Made by a program: the position numbers and the translations under genes. The notes beneath the pieces are model-generated. The model did not search any database and had not been told where the DNA came from. It saw only the letters and a list, made by a program, of their open reading frames with translations. A stretch of 64,000 nucleotides of DNA from an uncultured Phocaeicola sp. (lineage in GTDB: Bacteria; Bacteroidota; Bacteroidia; Bacteroidales; Bacteroidaceae), in assembly GCA_958434805.1 (NCBI GenBank), contig CAUBDX010000009.1, positions 1 through 64,000 of the forward strand. Reading direction: 5' to 3'. Shown here piece after piece: positions 18,131 to 26,270 of this stretch (the first letter of the stretch is position 1; each line of letters starts with the position of its first letter).

Positions 18131-18961
18131 ATGGAAATTTTACACACCACTAATGAAGAGCCCTTTGTATCGGGGACCGGCCACTTTGCCGGCTGGGCGA
18201 ACCGTTTGATGAAGCTAGAAGACACGGCTATCCTTTTCTGCCGGGAGGGACATGCGCATATCATGATTGATTTGCAGGAGTATGAGCTGGCGCCTAATAC
18301 GCAAGTAGTTTTGCTGCCGGACACAATTGTCAATTTCACCAATATCAGCCCCGATTTCACCATCTCATATATCGCTTTCTCGCGCATATTGTTTCAAGAA
18401 GTGACGGCGCGCCTTGACCTTTCCTTCTTCCGTTTCCTCAAGGAGAACCCTTGCGTAACCCTTCCTGAGGAGCGCACGCGGAGCATCAACGGGCTTGCTT
18501 CGGGCATTGAAGACCTTTATCACGACCGGGACAACTGTTTCCGCCAGCAAATCCTGAAGAATTATATCCAGAGTTTCCTGTTGGATATCTACGACAAGAC
18601 TCATCGCCTGTTTCTCATGAAACGTCCCGAAGGTATCAGCCGGCAGGAAGAGCTGTTCAAGCGGTTTATCCAGTTGGTACACAAGCATTGCACCACCCAG
18701 CGTGAAGTCTCTTTTTATGCCAACAAGTTGTTTATCACTCCCAGATACTTATCTACTGTGATACAGAATGTGACAAACACCACCGCCAAAAGCATCATAG
18801 ACAAGCATGTCATTCTGGAAATCAAAGTGTTATTGAAATCAACGAACTTAAGCGTGCAGGAAATATCCAATCAGCTTTGCTTTCCGGACCAGTCCTTCTT
18901 TGGGCGTTATTTCAAGAAGCATACGGGGCTGTCGCCTTTGCAGTATAGAAACCAGAATTGA
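18131..18961 (+). CDS. AraC family transcriptional regulator
   Basis: 276 residues. An N-terminal cupin-like sensing region (residues about 20-120) precedes a C-terminal AraC/XylS domain with two helix-turn-helix units; the second shows the conserved LSVQEISNQLCFPDQSFFGRYFKKHTGLSPLQYR pattern, quoted here by its parts LSVQEISNQLCF and FFGRYFKKHTGLSP. It diverges from the RND efflux operon and is the obvious candidate to control it; that link is inference from position. The gene has a somewhat higher GC content and fewer AT-rich codons than its neighbours. Two tandem hairpins follow the stop codon. Confidence 0.88.
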   Translation: MEILHTTNEEPFVSGTGHFAGWANRLMKLEDTAILFCREGHAHIMIDLQEYELAPNTQVVLLPDTIVNFTNISPDFTISYIAFSRILFQEVTARLDLSFFRFLKENPCVTLPEERTRSINGLASGIEDLYHDRDNCFRQQILKNYIQSFLLDIYDKTHRLFLMKRPEGISRQEELFKRFIQLVHKHCTTQREVSFYANKLFITPRYLSTVIQNVTNTTAKSIIDKHVILEIKVLLKSTNLSVQEISNQLCFPDQSFFGRYFKKHTGLSPLQYRNQN

Positions 18962-19044
18962 CTACTGCATAGTAGTGGGTGCATTACTATGCAGTAGTTG
19001 GGCAACTACTATGCGGTAAATGCTTCATTACCCTATAGTAGTTG
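18961..19044. repeat. Two tandem hairpins built on a shared CTACTGCATAGTA-like unit
   Basis: First hairpin: perfect 14-base arms 18961-18974 and 18985-18998 (ACTACTGCATAGTA and its complement). Second: 17-base arms 19003-19019 and 19028-19044 with two mismatches. The four arms are variants of one motif in alternating orientation. No U-tract follows. It begins on the last base of the AraC stop codon. Confidence 0.65.
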
Positions 19045-19076
19045 AGAACCCTTCAGCGTTTATGACGGATAAAGTA

Positions 19077-19108
19077 AAAGGCTGCCTTCACCTCCGAAAG
19101 CAGCCTTT
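19077..19108. terminator. Terminator shared by the AraC and aldolase genes
   Basis: Nine-base perfect arms AAAGGCTGC (19077-19085) and GCAGCCTTT (19100-19108), in the gap between convergent genes. On the minus strand the stem leads into a TTTACTTTAT stretch. Confidence 0.7.
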
Positions 19109-19132
19109 ACCTTATTATATAGGATGAATTAA

Positions 19133-20137
19133 TTATTCAGCCAATTTATTGTCTGAACCCAGCACGTTAATAATTTTGTGCTTGTACAGTTTTTCCATAT
19201 TGTCACGAGCCGGACCTAAGTACTTACGCGGGTCGAATTCTGCCGGTTTTTCAGCAAAAGTCTGACGGATAGCAGCAGTCATAGCCAAACGAGAGTCTGA
19301 GTCAATGTTGATTTTGCAAACAGCAGACTTGGCAGCCTTGCGCAATTCTTCTTCAGGGATACCGATAGCAGCCTTCAATGCACCACCATACTTGTTGATT
19401 GTTTCAACTTCTTCCTGAGGAACTGATGAAGAACCGTGAAGAACGATGGGGAATCCCGGAAGTTTTTCCATTACAGCATCCAATACTTCGAATGCCAAAG
19501 GAGGAGGAACCATACGACCTGTAGCAGGATCAATGTGGCACTGTTCCGGAGTAAATTTGTATGCACCGTGAGAAGTACCGATAGAGATAGCCAATGAGTC
19601 GCAACCTGTACGAGTAGCAAAATCAATTACTTCTTCAGGGTCAGTATAAGTATGATGATCAGAAGAAACTTCATCTTCCACACCGGCCAATACACCCAAT
19701 TCACCTTCTACAGTTACATCAAACTGATGAGCGTAGTCAACCACCTTCTTAGTCAAAGCAACGTTTTCTTCGTAAGGCAGGTGAGAACCGTCGATCATTA
19801 CAGAAGAGAAACCTGAGTCGATACAGCTCTTGCAAGTTTCGAAAGTATCTCCGTGGTCAAGGTGAAGAACGATTTCAGGTTTTGCACAACCTAATTCTTT
19901 TGCATATTCTACAGCACCCTGAGCCATGTAACGCAACAAAGTAGCGTTAGCATACTGACGAGCACCTTTTGAAACCTGCAAAATAACCGGAGATTTTGTT
20001 TCTACTGCAGCTTTGATGATAGCCTGCATCTGTTCCATATTGTTGAAGTTGAATGCAGGAATTGCATATCCACCTTTGATAGCCTTAGCAAACATATCTC
20101 TAGTGTTTACCAGACCTAAATCTTTGTAATTAACCAT
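19133..20137 (-). CDS. fba: Class II fructose-bisphosphate aldolase
   Basis: 334 residues. The zinc-site signature LHLDHGDTFETCKSCIDSGFSSVMIDGS (parts LHLDHGDT and SVMIDGSHL), a GELGVLAGVEDE metal-binding segment, and the substrate segments AISIGTSHGAYK and VLHGSSSVP identify a metal-dependent aldolase. It cleaves fructose-1,6-bisphosphate to DHAP and glyceraldehyde-3-phosphate. The start at 20137 (MVNYKDLGLVNT) fits the family; the longer frame to 20233 crosses the promoter at 20179-20186. Monocistronic by context: own promoter and terminator. Confidence 0.95.
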   Translation of the reverse strand: MVNYKDLGLVNTRDMFAKAIKGGYAIPAFNFNNMEQMQAIIKAAVETKSPVILQVSKGARQYANATLLRYMAQGAVEYAKELGCAKPEIVLHLDHGDTFETCKSCIDSGFSSVMIDGSHLPYEENVALTKKVVDYAHQFDVTVEGELGVLAGVEDEVSSDHHTYTDPEEVIDFATRTGCDSLAISIGTSHGAYKFTPEQCHIDPATGRMVPPPLAFEVLDAVMEKLPGFPIVLHGSSSVPQEEVETINKYGGALKAAIGIPEEELRKAAKSAVCKINIDSDSRLAMTAAIRQTFAEKPAEFDPRKYLGPARDNMEKLYKHKIINVLGSDNKLAE

Positions 20138-20468
20138 TGTTCTAATATTTATAATTGTTAGTGAATTAAATTCCACTGCAAAAGTAATCATAAATGCGCT
20201 AACTATGGCAAGTTCACACCAAAAATATCTCATAAAAAATGATTTTATTAACTATTTTCTTCACTAAAACATACAAACTGATTATATTGTAATGTCTACC
20301 TTACAATACTATAAAAGAAGAAAATAAGGCTTTTAGAAGAAAAAACAGCCCGAAGTTTTTTCTATTTCAAAGAAAAGCAGTATCTTTGCGGTCCAAAATG
20401 GACCATTACACCCAATATTGTTTACCAGACAAGTAAAAAAAATAATAACAATAAAATAATATACAGAA
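20138..20468. promoter_or_regulatory. 331-bp divergent promoter region between fba and rpmE2
   Basis: No gene here. It holds a minus-strand -7 box TACTTTTG at 20179-20186 for fba and a plus-strand box TATCTTTG at 20381-20388 for the L31 gene. A perfect five-base inverted repeat GGTCC-AAAAT-GGACC (20390-20404) sits at the expected L31 transcription start. The stretch between is AT-rich with nothing else recognisable. Confidence 0.6.
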
Positions 20469-20723
20469 ATGAAAAAAGGTATTCATCCTGAAAACTATCG
20501 TCCCGTAGTATTCAAAGACATGTCAAACGGTGATGTATTTTTGTCACGTTCAACTTGTAGCACAAAAGAAACCATCGAATTCGAAGGTGAAACTTATCCG
20601 TTGGTAAAACTGGAAATTTCTAATACATCACACCCGTTCTACACTGGTAAATCCAAGTTAGTAGATACAGCTGGTCGTGTAGACAAGTTCATGAGCCGCT
20701 ACGGCAACCGTATGAAAAAGTAA
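20469..20723 (+). CDS. rpmE2: 50S ribosomal protein L31, type B (C-minus)
   Basis: 84 residues. The family pattern [28 protein letters not shown] and VDKFMSRYG is clear. It lacks the CxxC zinc pairs of the C-plus form, so it is a type B paralogue that does not need zinc. It binds the 50S subunit at the intersubunit bridge. Own promoter (20381-20388) and a very strong terminator after the stop codon indicate a single-gene unit. Confidence 0.96.
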   Translation: MKKGIHPENYRPVVFKDMSNGDVFLSRSTCSTKETIEFEGETYPLVKLEISNTSHPFYTGKSKLVDTAGRVDKFMSRYGNRMKK

Positions 20724-20746
20724 TTTGTAACTTATACATAAGTTCC

Positions 20747-20790
20747 AAAATAAAAGGCTGCAACCCGATAAGTTTGCAGCCTTTTATTTT
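20747..20790. terminator. Strong bidirectional terminator after rpmE2
   Basis: Perfect 17-base arms (20747-20763 and 20774-20790; core AAAAGGCTGCAA) around a 10-base loop, with A-runs and T-runs on both sides. It serves rpmE2 and the convergent DUF3256 gene. Confidence 0.85.
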
Positions 20791-20807
20791 ATCATACGTA
20801 TCCACCT

Positions 20808-21455
20808 TTATTTCAAAGATACATCATTATACTTTCCCCCCTTCCATTCATACACTACAGGTTCTTTCCTGATGTATACAACCAATTTTTCCCGTTCCGT
20901 CTTTGCCAGATAATCCGGAGTAGTATAAGTAAAAGAAATAATAGGTTTGTCTTCTGATAAAGTGGCTTTCACCAACTCCATATCCGCCTTCTCTCTAATC
21001 GCGGCATAAGCCTCATCGGTCAGCGTATCCACCGGCAGATAAAAAGCCCCGACGGAGGGAAGCTGAATAAAATCCTCCTTCGCCAGTTGCTGCCAGTCCG
21101 TATTATAAAAACGAACTTCACTATCACAAGCCGGACCGCAAACAGTATTCACTACACAAATCACCTTTACAGAATCATTCAAGGGTAACAGTTTCATTTC
21201 CATAGAACTACTTCCGGTGGTTTGCAGAAACAAATAATCATCCGTCAGTCTTTTCAGTTCAGATACTTTGCCAAAACGATTTTTCACTTCCGCTTTCATA
21301 TTGCTTGCCAGAAAATCCACACAATCCTCACGATTTACCTTTGTCAATAAAGGAGCCACCGAATCGGGCATGGCAATAAAAAGAGTTTTCATATCCTGAG
21401 CGTACAATGAAAGCCCACATAACAGCATACCTATTACAAACAATGTCTTTTTCAT
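20808..21455 (-). CDS. DUF3256 family secreted protein
   Basis: 215 residues with a signal peptide (MKKTLFVIGMLLCGLSLYAQ). The body matches the Bacteroidales DUF3256 family: DMKTLFIAMPDSVAPLLTKVNREDCVDFL at the start of the mature protein (quoted parts FIAMPDSV and NREDCVDFL), a pair of cysteines in VNTVCGPACDSEVRFYN and a beta-rich C-terminus. Function unknown, probably periplasmic. The ATG at 21455 is preferred over a GTG one codon upstream. A -7 box is at 21479-21486. Confidence 0.82.
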   Translation of the reverse strand: MKKTLFVIGMLLCGLSLYAQDMKTLFIAMPDSVAPLLTKVNREDCVDFLASNMKAEVKNRFGKVSELKRLTDDYLFLQTTGSSSMEMKLLPLNDSVKVICVVNTVCGPACDSEVRFYNTDWQQLAKEDFIQLPSVGAFYLPVDTLTDEAYAAIREKADMELVKATLSEDKPIISFTYTTPDYLAKTEREKLVVYIRKEPVVYEWKGGKYNDVSLK

Positions 21456-21478
21456 CACATTTTCAAATTAAAATCCTC

Positions 21479-21486
21479 CAAAGATA
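21479..21486 (-). promoter_or_regulatory. -7 box (TATCTTTG) of the DUF3256 gene
   Basis: TAnnTTTG on the minus strand, 24 nt before the ATG at 21455, and divergent from the paaK promoter. Confidence 0.6.
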
Positions 21487-21528
21487 CATATTTTGTCAGC
21501 TTATTCCCAACCGCATTATATTTTTTTC

Positions 21529-21536
21529 TATTTTTG
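21529..21536 (+). promoter_or_regulatory. -7 box (TATTTTTG) of paaK
   Basis: TAnnTTTG on the plus strand, 33 nt before the ATG at 21569. Confidence 0.55.
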
Positions 21537-21568
21537 TCGGACTGATAACCAACTAAACAGGAAATGCT

Positions 21569-22867
21569 ATGTATTTACACAAAGAGTTAGAGACCCTGAC
21601 ACGACCCGAAATTGAGAAACTACAATTGGAACGACTGCAAAAGACTGTCCGCCATTGCATGAATTCCCCTTTCTATAAACAACGGTTTGCCGAAAATCAT
21701 CTGAGTCCGGAAGATATCCGTTCATTGGATGATTTACAGAAAATCCCGTTTACCACCAAACAAGATCTACGTGACACTTATCCTTTCGGACTGGCGTCCG
21801 TACCTTTGGAAAAAACAGTCCGCCTTCACTCATCCAGTGGAACAACCGGAAATCCCACTGTCATTCTGCATACCCAAAAAGACCTTGACGAATGGGCTAA
21901 TGCAGTGGCCCGCTGTCTTTATATGGTAGGATTACGTCCGGGAGATATTTTCCAGAACTCTTCCGGCTATGGAATGTTCACCGGCGGGCTGGGCTTTCAA
22001 TATGGTGCTGAAAGGCTGGGAATGCTGACTGTACCTGCCGCTGCCGGAAACACCAAACGCCAGTTGAAATTCATCTCCGATTTCGGAACCACCGCCTTGC
22101 ACGCCATTCCCAGTTACGCAGCCCGTATGTACGAGGTAATGCAGGAAATGGGGATTGATCCGCGTCGTGACACCAAATTGAGAACATTGATCATAGGAGC
22201 GGAACCTCATTCCGAAGAACAACGCCGCCGCATCGAAGATATGCTGGGTGTAAAAGCCTACAACTCTTTCGGTATGTCCGAAATGTGCGGTCCCGGTGTG
22301 GCTTTTGAATGCCAGGAACAAAACGGATTGCATATATGGGAAGACTATTATATCGTAGAAATCATCGACCCCGACACATTGGAACCTGTGCCCGAGGGTG
22401 AAGTGGGCGAACTGGTACTGACCACCATCAACCGCGAGGCGATGCCGTTATTGAGATACCGTACCCGTGATCTGACCCGCATTCTGCCGGGGGAATGCCC
22501 CTGCGGCCGCCATCACAAACGTCTGGACAGGATGAAAGGGCGCAGCGACGATATGATTATCCTGAAAGGGGTCAATATCTTCCCCATTCAGATTGAAACG
22601 ATTTTATTGCAATTCAAAGAATTGGGCAGTGACTATCTGATCACACTCGAAACCGCCGAATCTAATGACGAAATGACTGTAGAAGTGGAATTGAGCCAAC
22701 TGTTCACCGATGACTATGGACGCCTGCAAGCATTGACCCGGGAAATTACCCGCCAACTGAAAGATGAGATATTGGTTACCCCACGTGTGAAACTGGTACC
22801 CAAAGGAGCACTGCCTAAATCGGAAGGTAAAGCAGTCCGTGTGAAAGACTTACGTAAAACCTTTTAA
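21569..22867 (+). CDS. paaK: Phenylacetate-CoA ligase family enzyme
   Basis: 432 residues, the usual length of PaaK. Adenylation motifs are present: the P-loop LHSSSGTTGNPTVI near residues 90-103, YNSFGMSEMCGPGVAFEC in the middle and a C-terminal AMP_C domain with KGRSDDMIILKGVNIFP. It activates an aryl-acetate to its CoA thioester with ATP. In gut anaerobes this enzyme often works with indolepyruvate:ferredoxin oxidoreductase in turning aromatic amino acids into aryl-acetates with ATP gain, but no ior genes are in this window. An ACT-domain gene follows 11 bp downstream and is surely co-transcribed. Confidence 0.93.
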   Translation: MYLHKELETLTRPEIEKLQLERLQKTVRHCMNSPFYKQRFAENHLSPEDIRSLDDLQKIPFTTKQDLRDTYPFGLASVPLEKTVRLHSSSGTTGNPTVILHTQKDLDEWANAVARCLYMVGLRPGDIFQNSSGYGMFTGGLGFQYGAERLGMLTVPAAAGNTKRQLKFISDFGTTALHAIPSYAARMYEVMQEMGIDPRRDTKLRTLIIGAEPHSEEQRRRIEDMLGVKAYNSFGMSEMCGPGVAFECQEQNGLHIWEDYYIVEIIDPDTLEPVPEGEVGELVLTTINREAMPLLRYRTRDLTRILPGECPCGRHHKRLDRMKGRSDDMIILKGVNIFPIQIETILLQFKELGSDYLITLETAESNDEMTVEVELSQLFTDDYGRLQALTREITRQLKDEILVTPRVKLVPKGALPKSEGKAVRVKDLRKTF

Positions 22868-22878
22868 AAAATAAGTTT

Positions 22879-23307
22879 ATGACTATACAACAATTATCCG
22901 TCTTCATCGAAAACAAATCGGGGACACTACAGAAAGTATTGAACTTATTGAAAGAAGCAGGCATACAGCTGATTGCCTCTACCATTGCCGATACAGTAGA
23001 GTATGGCATTTACCGTATCATCTGCTCGGAACCCAAACGCGCATACGAGACGCTGAAAGAGGCAGGAATCTCCGTGGCACTCTCCGATGTGTTCGCCATC
23101 ACACTAGACAATCAGCCGGGGCGGGCGGCAGACGCCATCACCATTTTCAGTGAAGCCCAAATAGGCATTACTTATCTGTATTCCTTCCTGTTAGGAAATA
23201 AAGGCATCTTGATTTTCCGGACAGACAATCCGGACAGAGCAAGGGAAGTGATTATTCTTAATAATCTCTCTTTTGTAGCCGAAAAAGATTTATCAACACT
23301 GATTTAA
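22879..23307 (+). CDS. Tandem ACT-domain protein
   Basis: 142 residues, made of two ACT domains (residues about 1-68 and 70-140; starts TIQQLSVFIENKSGTLQKVL and VFAITLDNQPGRAADAI). No enzyme domain. ACT domains bind amino acids and act as allosteric sensors. The constant pairing with paaK suggests it senses an aromatic amino acid or aryl acid and modulates the ligase, which is inference. Followed by a GC-rich hairpin. Confidence 0.9.
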   Translation: MTIQQLSVFIENKSGTLQKVLNLLKEAGIQLIASTIADTVEYGIYRIICSEPKRAYETLKEAGISVALSDVFAITLDNQPGRAADAITIFSEAQIGITYLYSFLLGNKGILIFRTDNPDRAREVIILNNLSFVAEKDLSTLI

Positions 23308-23316
23308 AGTATTCCT

Positions 23317-23348
23317 TGTAGGGGCGGAGCTGCGTGTCCGCCCCCACA
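23317..23348. terminator. GC-rich hairpin between the ACT gene and the HTCS gene
   Basis: Arms GGGGCGGA (23321-23328) and TCCGCCCC (23337-23344), extended by outer TGT/ACA pairing. It lies between convergent genes. The very high GC content compared with its surroundings suggests a REP-like unit doubling as terminator. Confidence 0.6.
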
Positions 23349-23349
23349 A

Positions 23350-26076
23350 TTATCCTCTGCGTTTCAAGAAATCCGTAGGACTTTCTCCGAAATATTCCTT
23401 GTAACACTTGGTAAAATAAGAAGGAGATGTAAAACCTACCTCATACGTTATCTCGGATATGGTTTTCTCAGAAGAAGCCAACAAAGAAGCAGCTTTCTTT
23501 AATCTGGCAATACGCACCAGTTCATTGGGAGAATAATTGGTAAGTGCCTTAATCTTACGATAAAGCTGCACCCTGCTTAATCCCATCTTACTGCCTAATT
23601 CTTCCACACTTAACTCAGAATCTGTCAAATTTGCTTCTATCAGCTCTCTGAAGCGCTCCACAAATCCTTTATCCACCTCGCTTACAGACTCTTTAGACAA
23701 AGTAATCTTATCTCCGAAAAACTGTTTCAACCGCTTATGGTTATCAATCAGATTCCGAAGACGCACCAGTAACAATTTGGAATTAAAAGGTTTGGAAATA
23801 TAAGAATCCGCTCCACATTCAAACCCCTGTATCCGCTGTTCATCCAAAGAACAGGCAGTAAGCAACATCACCGGAATATGAGAAGTCTGTAATTCCATTT
23901 TCAGCTTCCTGCAACATTCCAATCCGTCCATCACCGGCATCATCACATCACAGATAATGGCATCAGGCACATATTTCATAGCTTTCTTTAATCCGGCATG
24001 TCCGTCGGCAGCCTCTATCACCGTATATTCCTCTTTCAATAATGATTTCACATAGCCACGTACATCCGCATTATCGTCAATTATCAAGATGCATTCCTTA
24101 TTCTCATCCGGAAGCCTTTCTTCTGTTTCCGTTTCCTCCAATTCCTCCACCACCGTCGGCTGTGTAGTGTGCGGTTCCTGTATCCGATCTACAGACTGCC
24201 CCTCCACTATCTCCATAGGAATATCCACCGTAAACACTGTTCCTTTTCCTTCCACACTGTCCACCGTTATCACCCCGCCGTGCAACTCGACAAAAGCCTT
24301 TGCCAAAGCAAGACCAATACCTGAGCCCGCATGGTTCACATCCATCTGATAAAAGCGGTCGAAAATATGCCGGATGTGCCGGACAGAGATTCCCGAACCG
24401 GTATCAGCAACTACCAGACGGACATATCTTCTATTTTCCTCCTTTATTAAAGTAGAAAGTGTGACAGTGATAGTTCCATTCTCCGGGGTAAACTTAAACG
24501 CATTGGACAATAAATTAAAATAGACACGTTCCATCTTTTCGGCATCCAACGCCATCAGACAGTCTGTCCGGTCATCGTCCACGTCCAGAACAAAATGGAT
24601 ATGCTTTCTCAAAGCCAATGTTTGAAATGCATGGCTCCATTCCTGTAATTGCGCACGCAGGTCCATATTGGTTCTCACCAACTCCAGTTTACCATTTTCA
24701 TACTTACGGAAATCAAGAATCTGGTTGACCAGCCTCAACAGAATATTCACATTCTTATGTACCACTTTCAATAAGGATCGTTGCTTAGAGGTCAAGTCTT
24801 TATCCTCTAAAAGCTGTTCCACCGGATCGGCAACCAAAGTAAGCGGAGTACGGAAATCATGAGAAACATTCGTAAAGAAGACCAGCTTGGCATGAGTCGC
24901 CTCTTCCAACTGCTTGGAGAGGCTGATCAGTTGGTCGCGTTGTTCCTCCAATTGTTTCTTTTGGCGGGATAACTCCATGTTCATCCGGTTCTTTGTCCAA
25001 TACGCACGGACGATGATCGCCAATAAGGCAGCAAACAGTAACAGGATAATCAGACATGCATACAGAAACATGGTCTGGGCAGAGTATCTTGACCAATATT
25101 CGTCCACCTGATTATTCAGCCGTTCTATCTTTCCGTCCTGTTCGGCAATGTGGTCTGTCTGCAACTGCATGACACGGGCATTCGTTTTATCAACAAGGGC
25201 TGTTGATAACTTAGTATCCCGTTCATACGGACGCTTCTCCAAAATATCCATCGCCACCTGCATCACTTTATCTCCTCCGGTAGGGTAAATAAAAGTGGCA
25301 TCCAACACCCCTTCCAGTACCTGCTCCACTCCATACCCCTTGCCAGGCAACGCATCAATACCGACAAACAACATTTCCTTTTCCAACTGTCGCTGTCTGG
25401 CCGACAAATAAGCCCCGACAGCCATGCGGTCATTTTGGGCAAAAACCAGATTTATACCCTTATTGTCTTGAAGTATGGAATCCATTTTCTCCCCAGCCAC
25501 ACTTTGCAGCCAGGCTCCGTCCACGCTGGCGGCAATTTCTATTCCAGGCTCTGCCTTCAAGGCATCCGCCAATCCTCTATGACGCTCCATAGCCGGAGTG
25601 GAACCTTCCAGTCCCGTTATCTCCAAAATCTTCCCTTTTCCACCCAAACGGTTCACAATATATTGTCCCACATCTTTGCCAATCTCACAATTATCAGCGC
25701 CCACAAAAGCCGTATAACGGTCCGACAAAATCTTACGGTCAATTACCACAACAGGTATTCCCAGCCCGTATGCCTTCTCCACAACAGGAGTGACAGCCGC
25801 CGCCTCATTCGGAGCGACAATCAATAAATCAACTTTCCTGTCAATAAAATAGTTGATATCTTCTATCTGATTCCGGTTATTATCTTTCGCGGTACGGATC
25901 TCCACCTCCACCCCATCATAAAACAAGGCTTCACGTACAATTTCATGATTCATTTTATGCCGCCATTCGTCATCACTACATTGTGAAACACCAATGTAAT
26001 AGCGCGTATGTTTCTGACTGCACGATGTCAGAATTCCCATAAGGCATAAAATCAAAAACAAAAGATGTTTTTTCAT
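23350..26076 (-). CDS. Hybrid two-component system sensor/regulator with a periplasmic sugar-binding domain (fructose-type HTCS)
   Basis: 908 residues, an all-in-one signalling protein. In order: lipoprotein-like signal or first membrane helix (MKKHLLFLILCLMGILTSC); a periplasmic LacI/ribose-binding-type sugar domain (about 25-320; YIGVSQCSDDEWRHKM, GKILEITGLEGSTPA); a membrane helix (about 334-358); a coiled coil; HisKA with the phosphoacceptor His near residue 405 (NVSHDFRTPL); HATPase (NAFKFTPENG, DTGSGIS, GSGIGLALAKAF); a receiver with Asp near 709 (ICDVMMPVMDG); and an AraC domain to the end. The type-I periplasmic-binding sensor is that of the B. thetaiotaomicron BT1754 fructose sensor. 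It stands beside GH32, permease and fructokinase genes, as there. Start at 26076, 25 nt after a promoter; the longer frame is a shadow. Confidence 0.93.
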   Translation of the reverse strand: MKKHLLFLILCLMGILTSCSQKHTRYYIGVSQCSDDEWRHKMNHEIVREALFYDGVEVEIRTAKDNNRNQIEDINYFIDRKVDLLIVAPNEAAAVTPVVEKAYGLGIPVVVIDRKILSDRYTAFVGADNCEIGKDVGQYIVNRLGGKGKILEITGLEGSTPAMERHRGLADALKAEPGIEIAASVDGAWLQSVAGEKMDSILQDNKGINLVFAQNDRMAVGAYLSARQRQLEKEMLFVGIDALPGKGYGVEQVLEGVLDATFIYPTGGDKVMQVAMDILEKRPYERDTKLSTALVDKTNARVMQLQTDHIAEQDGKIERLNNQVDEYWSRYSAQTMFLYACLIILLLFAALLAIIVRAYWTKNRMNMELSRQKKQLEEQRDQLISLSKQLEEATHAKLVFFTNVSHDFRTPLTLVADPVEQLLEDKDLTSKQRSLLKVVHKNVNILLRLVNQILDFRKYENGKLELVRTNMDLRAQLQEWSHAFQTLALRKHIHFVLDVDDDRTDCLMALDAEKMERVYFNLLSNAFKFTPENGTITVTLSTLIKEENRRYVRLVVADTGSGISVRHIRHIFDRFYQMDVNHAGSGIGLALAKAFVELHGGVITVDSVEGKGTVFTVDIPMEIVEGQSVDRIQEPHTTQPTVVEELEETETEERLPDENKECILIIDDNADVRGYVKSLLKEEYTVIEAADGHAGLKKAMKYVPDAIICDVMMPVMDGLECCRKLKMELQTSHIPVMLLTACSLDEQRIQGFECGADSYISKPFNSKLLLVRLRNLIDNHKRLKQFFGDKITLSKESVSEVDKGFVERFRELIEANLTDSELSVEELGSKMGLSRVQLYRKIKALTNYSPNELVRIARLKKAASLLASSEKTISEITYEVGFTSPSYFTKCYKEYFGESPTDFLKRRG

Positions 26077-26100
26077 GTTCCTCAAGGTATTTATAGATAA

Positions 26101-26108
26101 CAAAGATA
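26101..26108 (-). promoter_or_regulatory. Promoter of the HTCS gene (TATCTTTG with TTTG upstream)
   Basis: A perfect -7 box on the minus strand with TTTG (26129-26132) 20 bp upstream as a -33 element. The sensor therefore has its own, probably constitutive, promoter, unlike the two catabolic promoters of the locus, which lack a -33 match. Confidence 0.65.
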
Positions 26109-26160
26109 AAAGGTAACCGCTAATAAAACAAACATCTGCAAGAGAAAGTAAAAAAAGGAC

Positions 26161-26210
26161 ATCGCGAAGAACCTGATTACATCTATTTGTATTTACAGGT
26201 TCTTCGCGAT
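26161..26210 (-). terminator. Terminator of the fructan catabolic operon
   Basis: Perfect 15-base arms ATCGCGAAGAACCTG (26161-26175) and complement (26196-26210), loop of 20. On the minus strand it is followed by GTCCTTTTTTTAC, a good U-tract. It separates the fructokinase gene from the HTCS promoter. Confidence 0.85.
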
Positions 26211-26270
26211 ACAGCCTCAGACAATATGATTTCCAATCCAATTTGAATGAGTATCCGCAACCATTAAAAT

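Noticed and set aside
12274..18961. Genomic island carrying the efflux pump
   Set aside because: No integrase, tRNA, direct repeats or marked base-composition change around the cluster apart from a slightly GC-richer AraC gene.
26077..26241. 55-residue N-terminal extension of the HTCS
   Set aside because: It would contain the promoter and part of the operon terminator, and it precedes a normal signal sequence.
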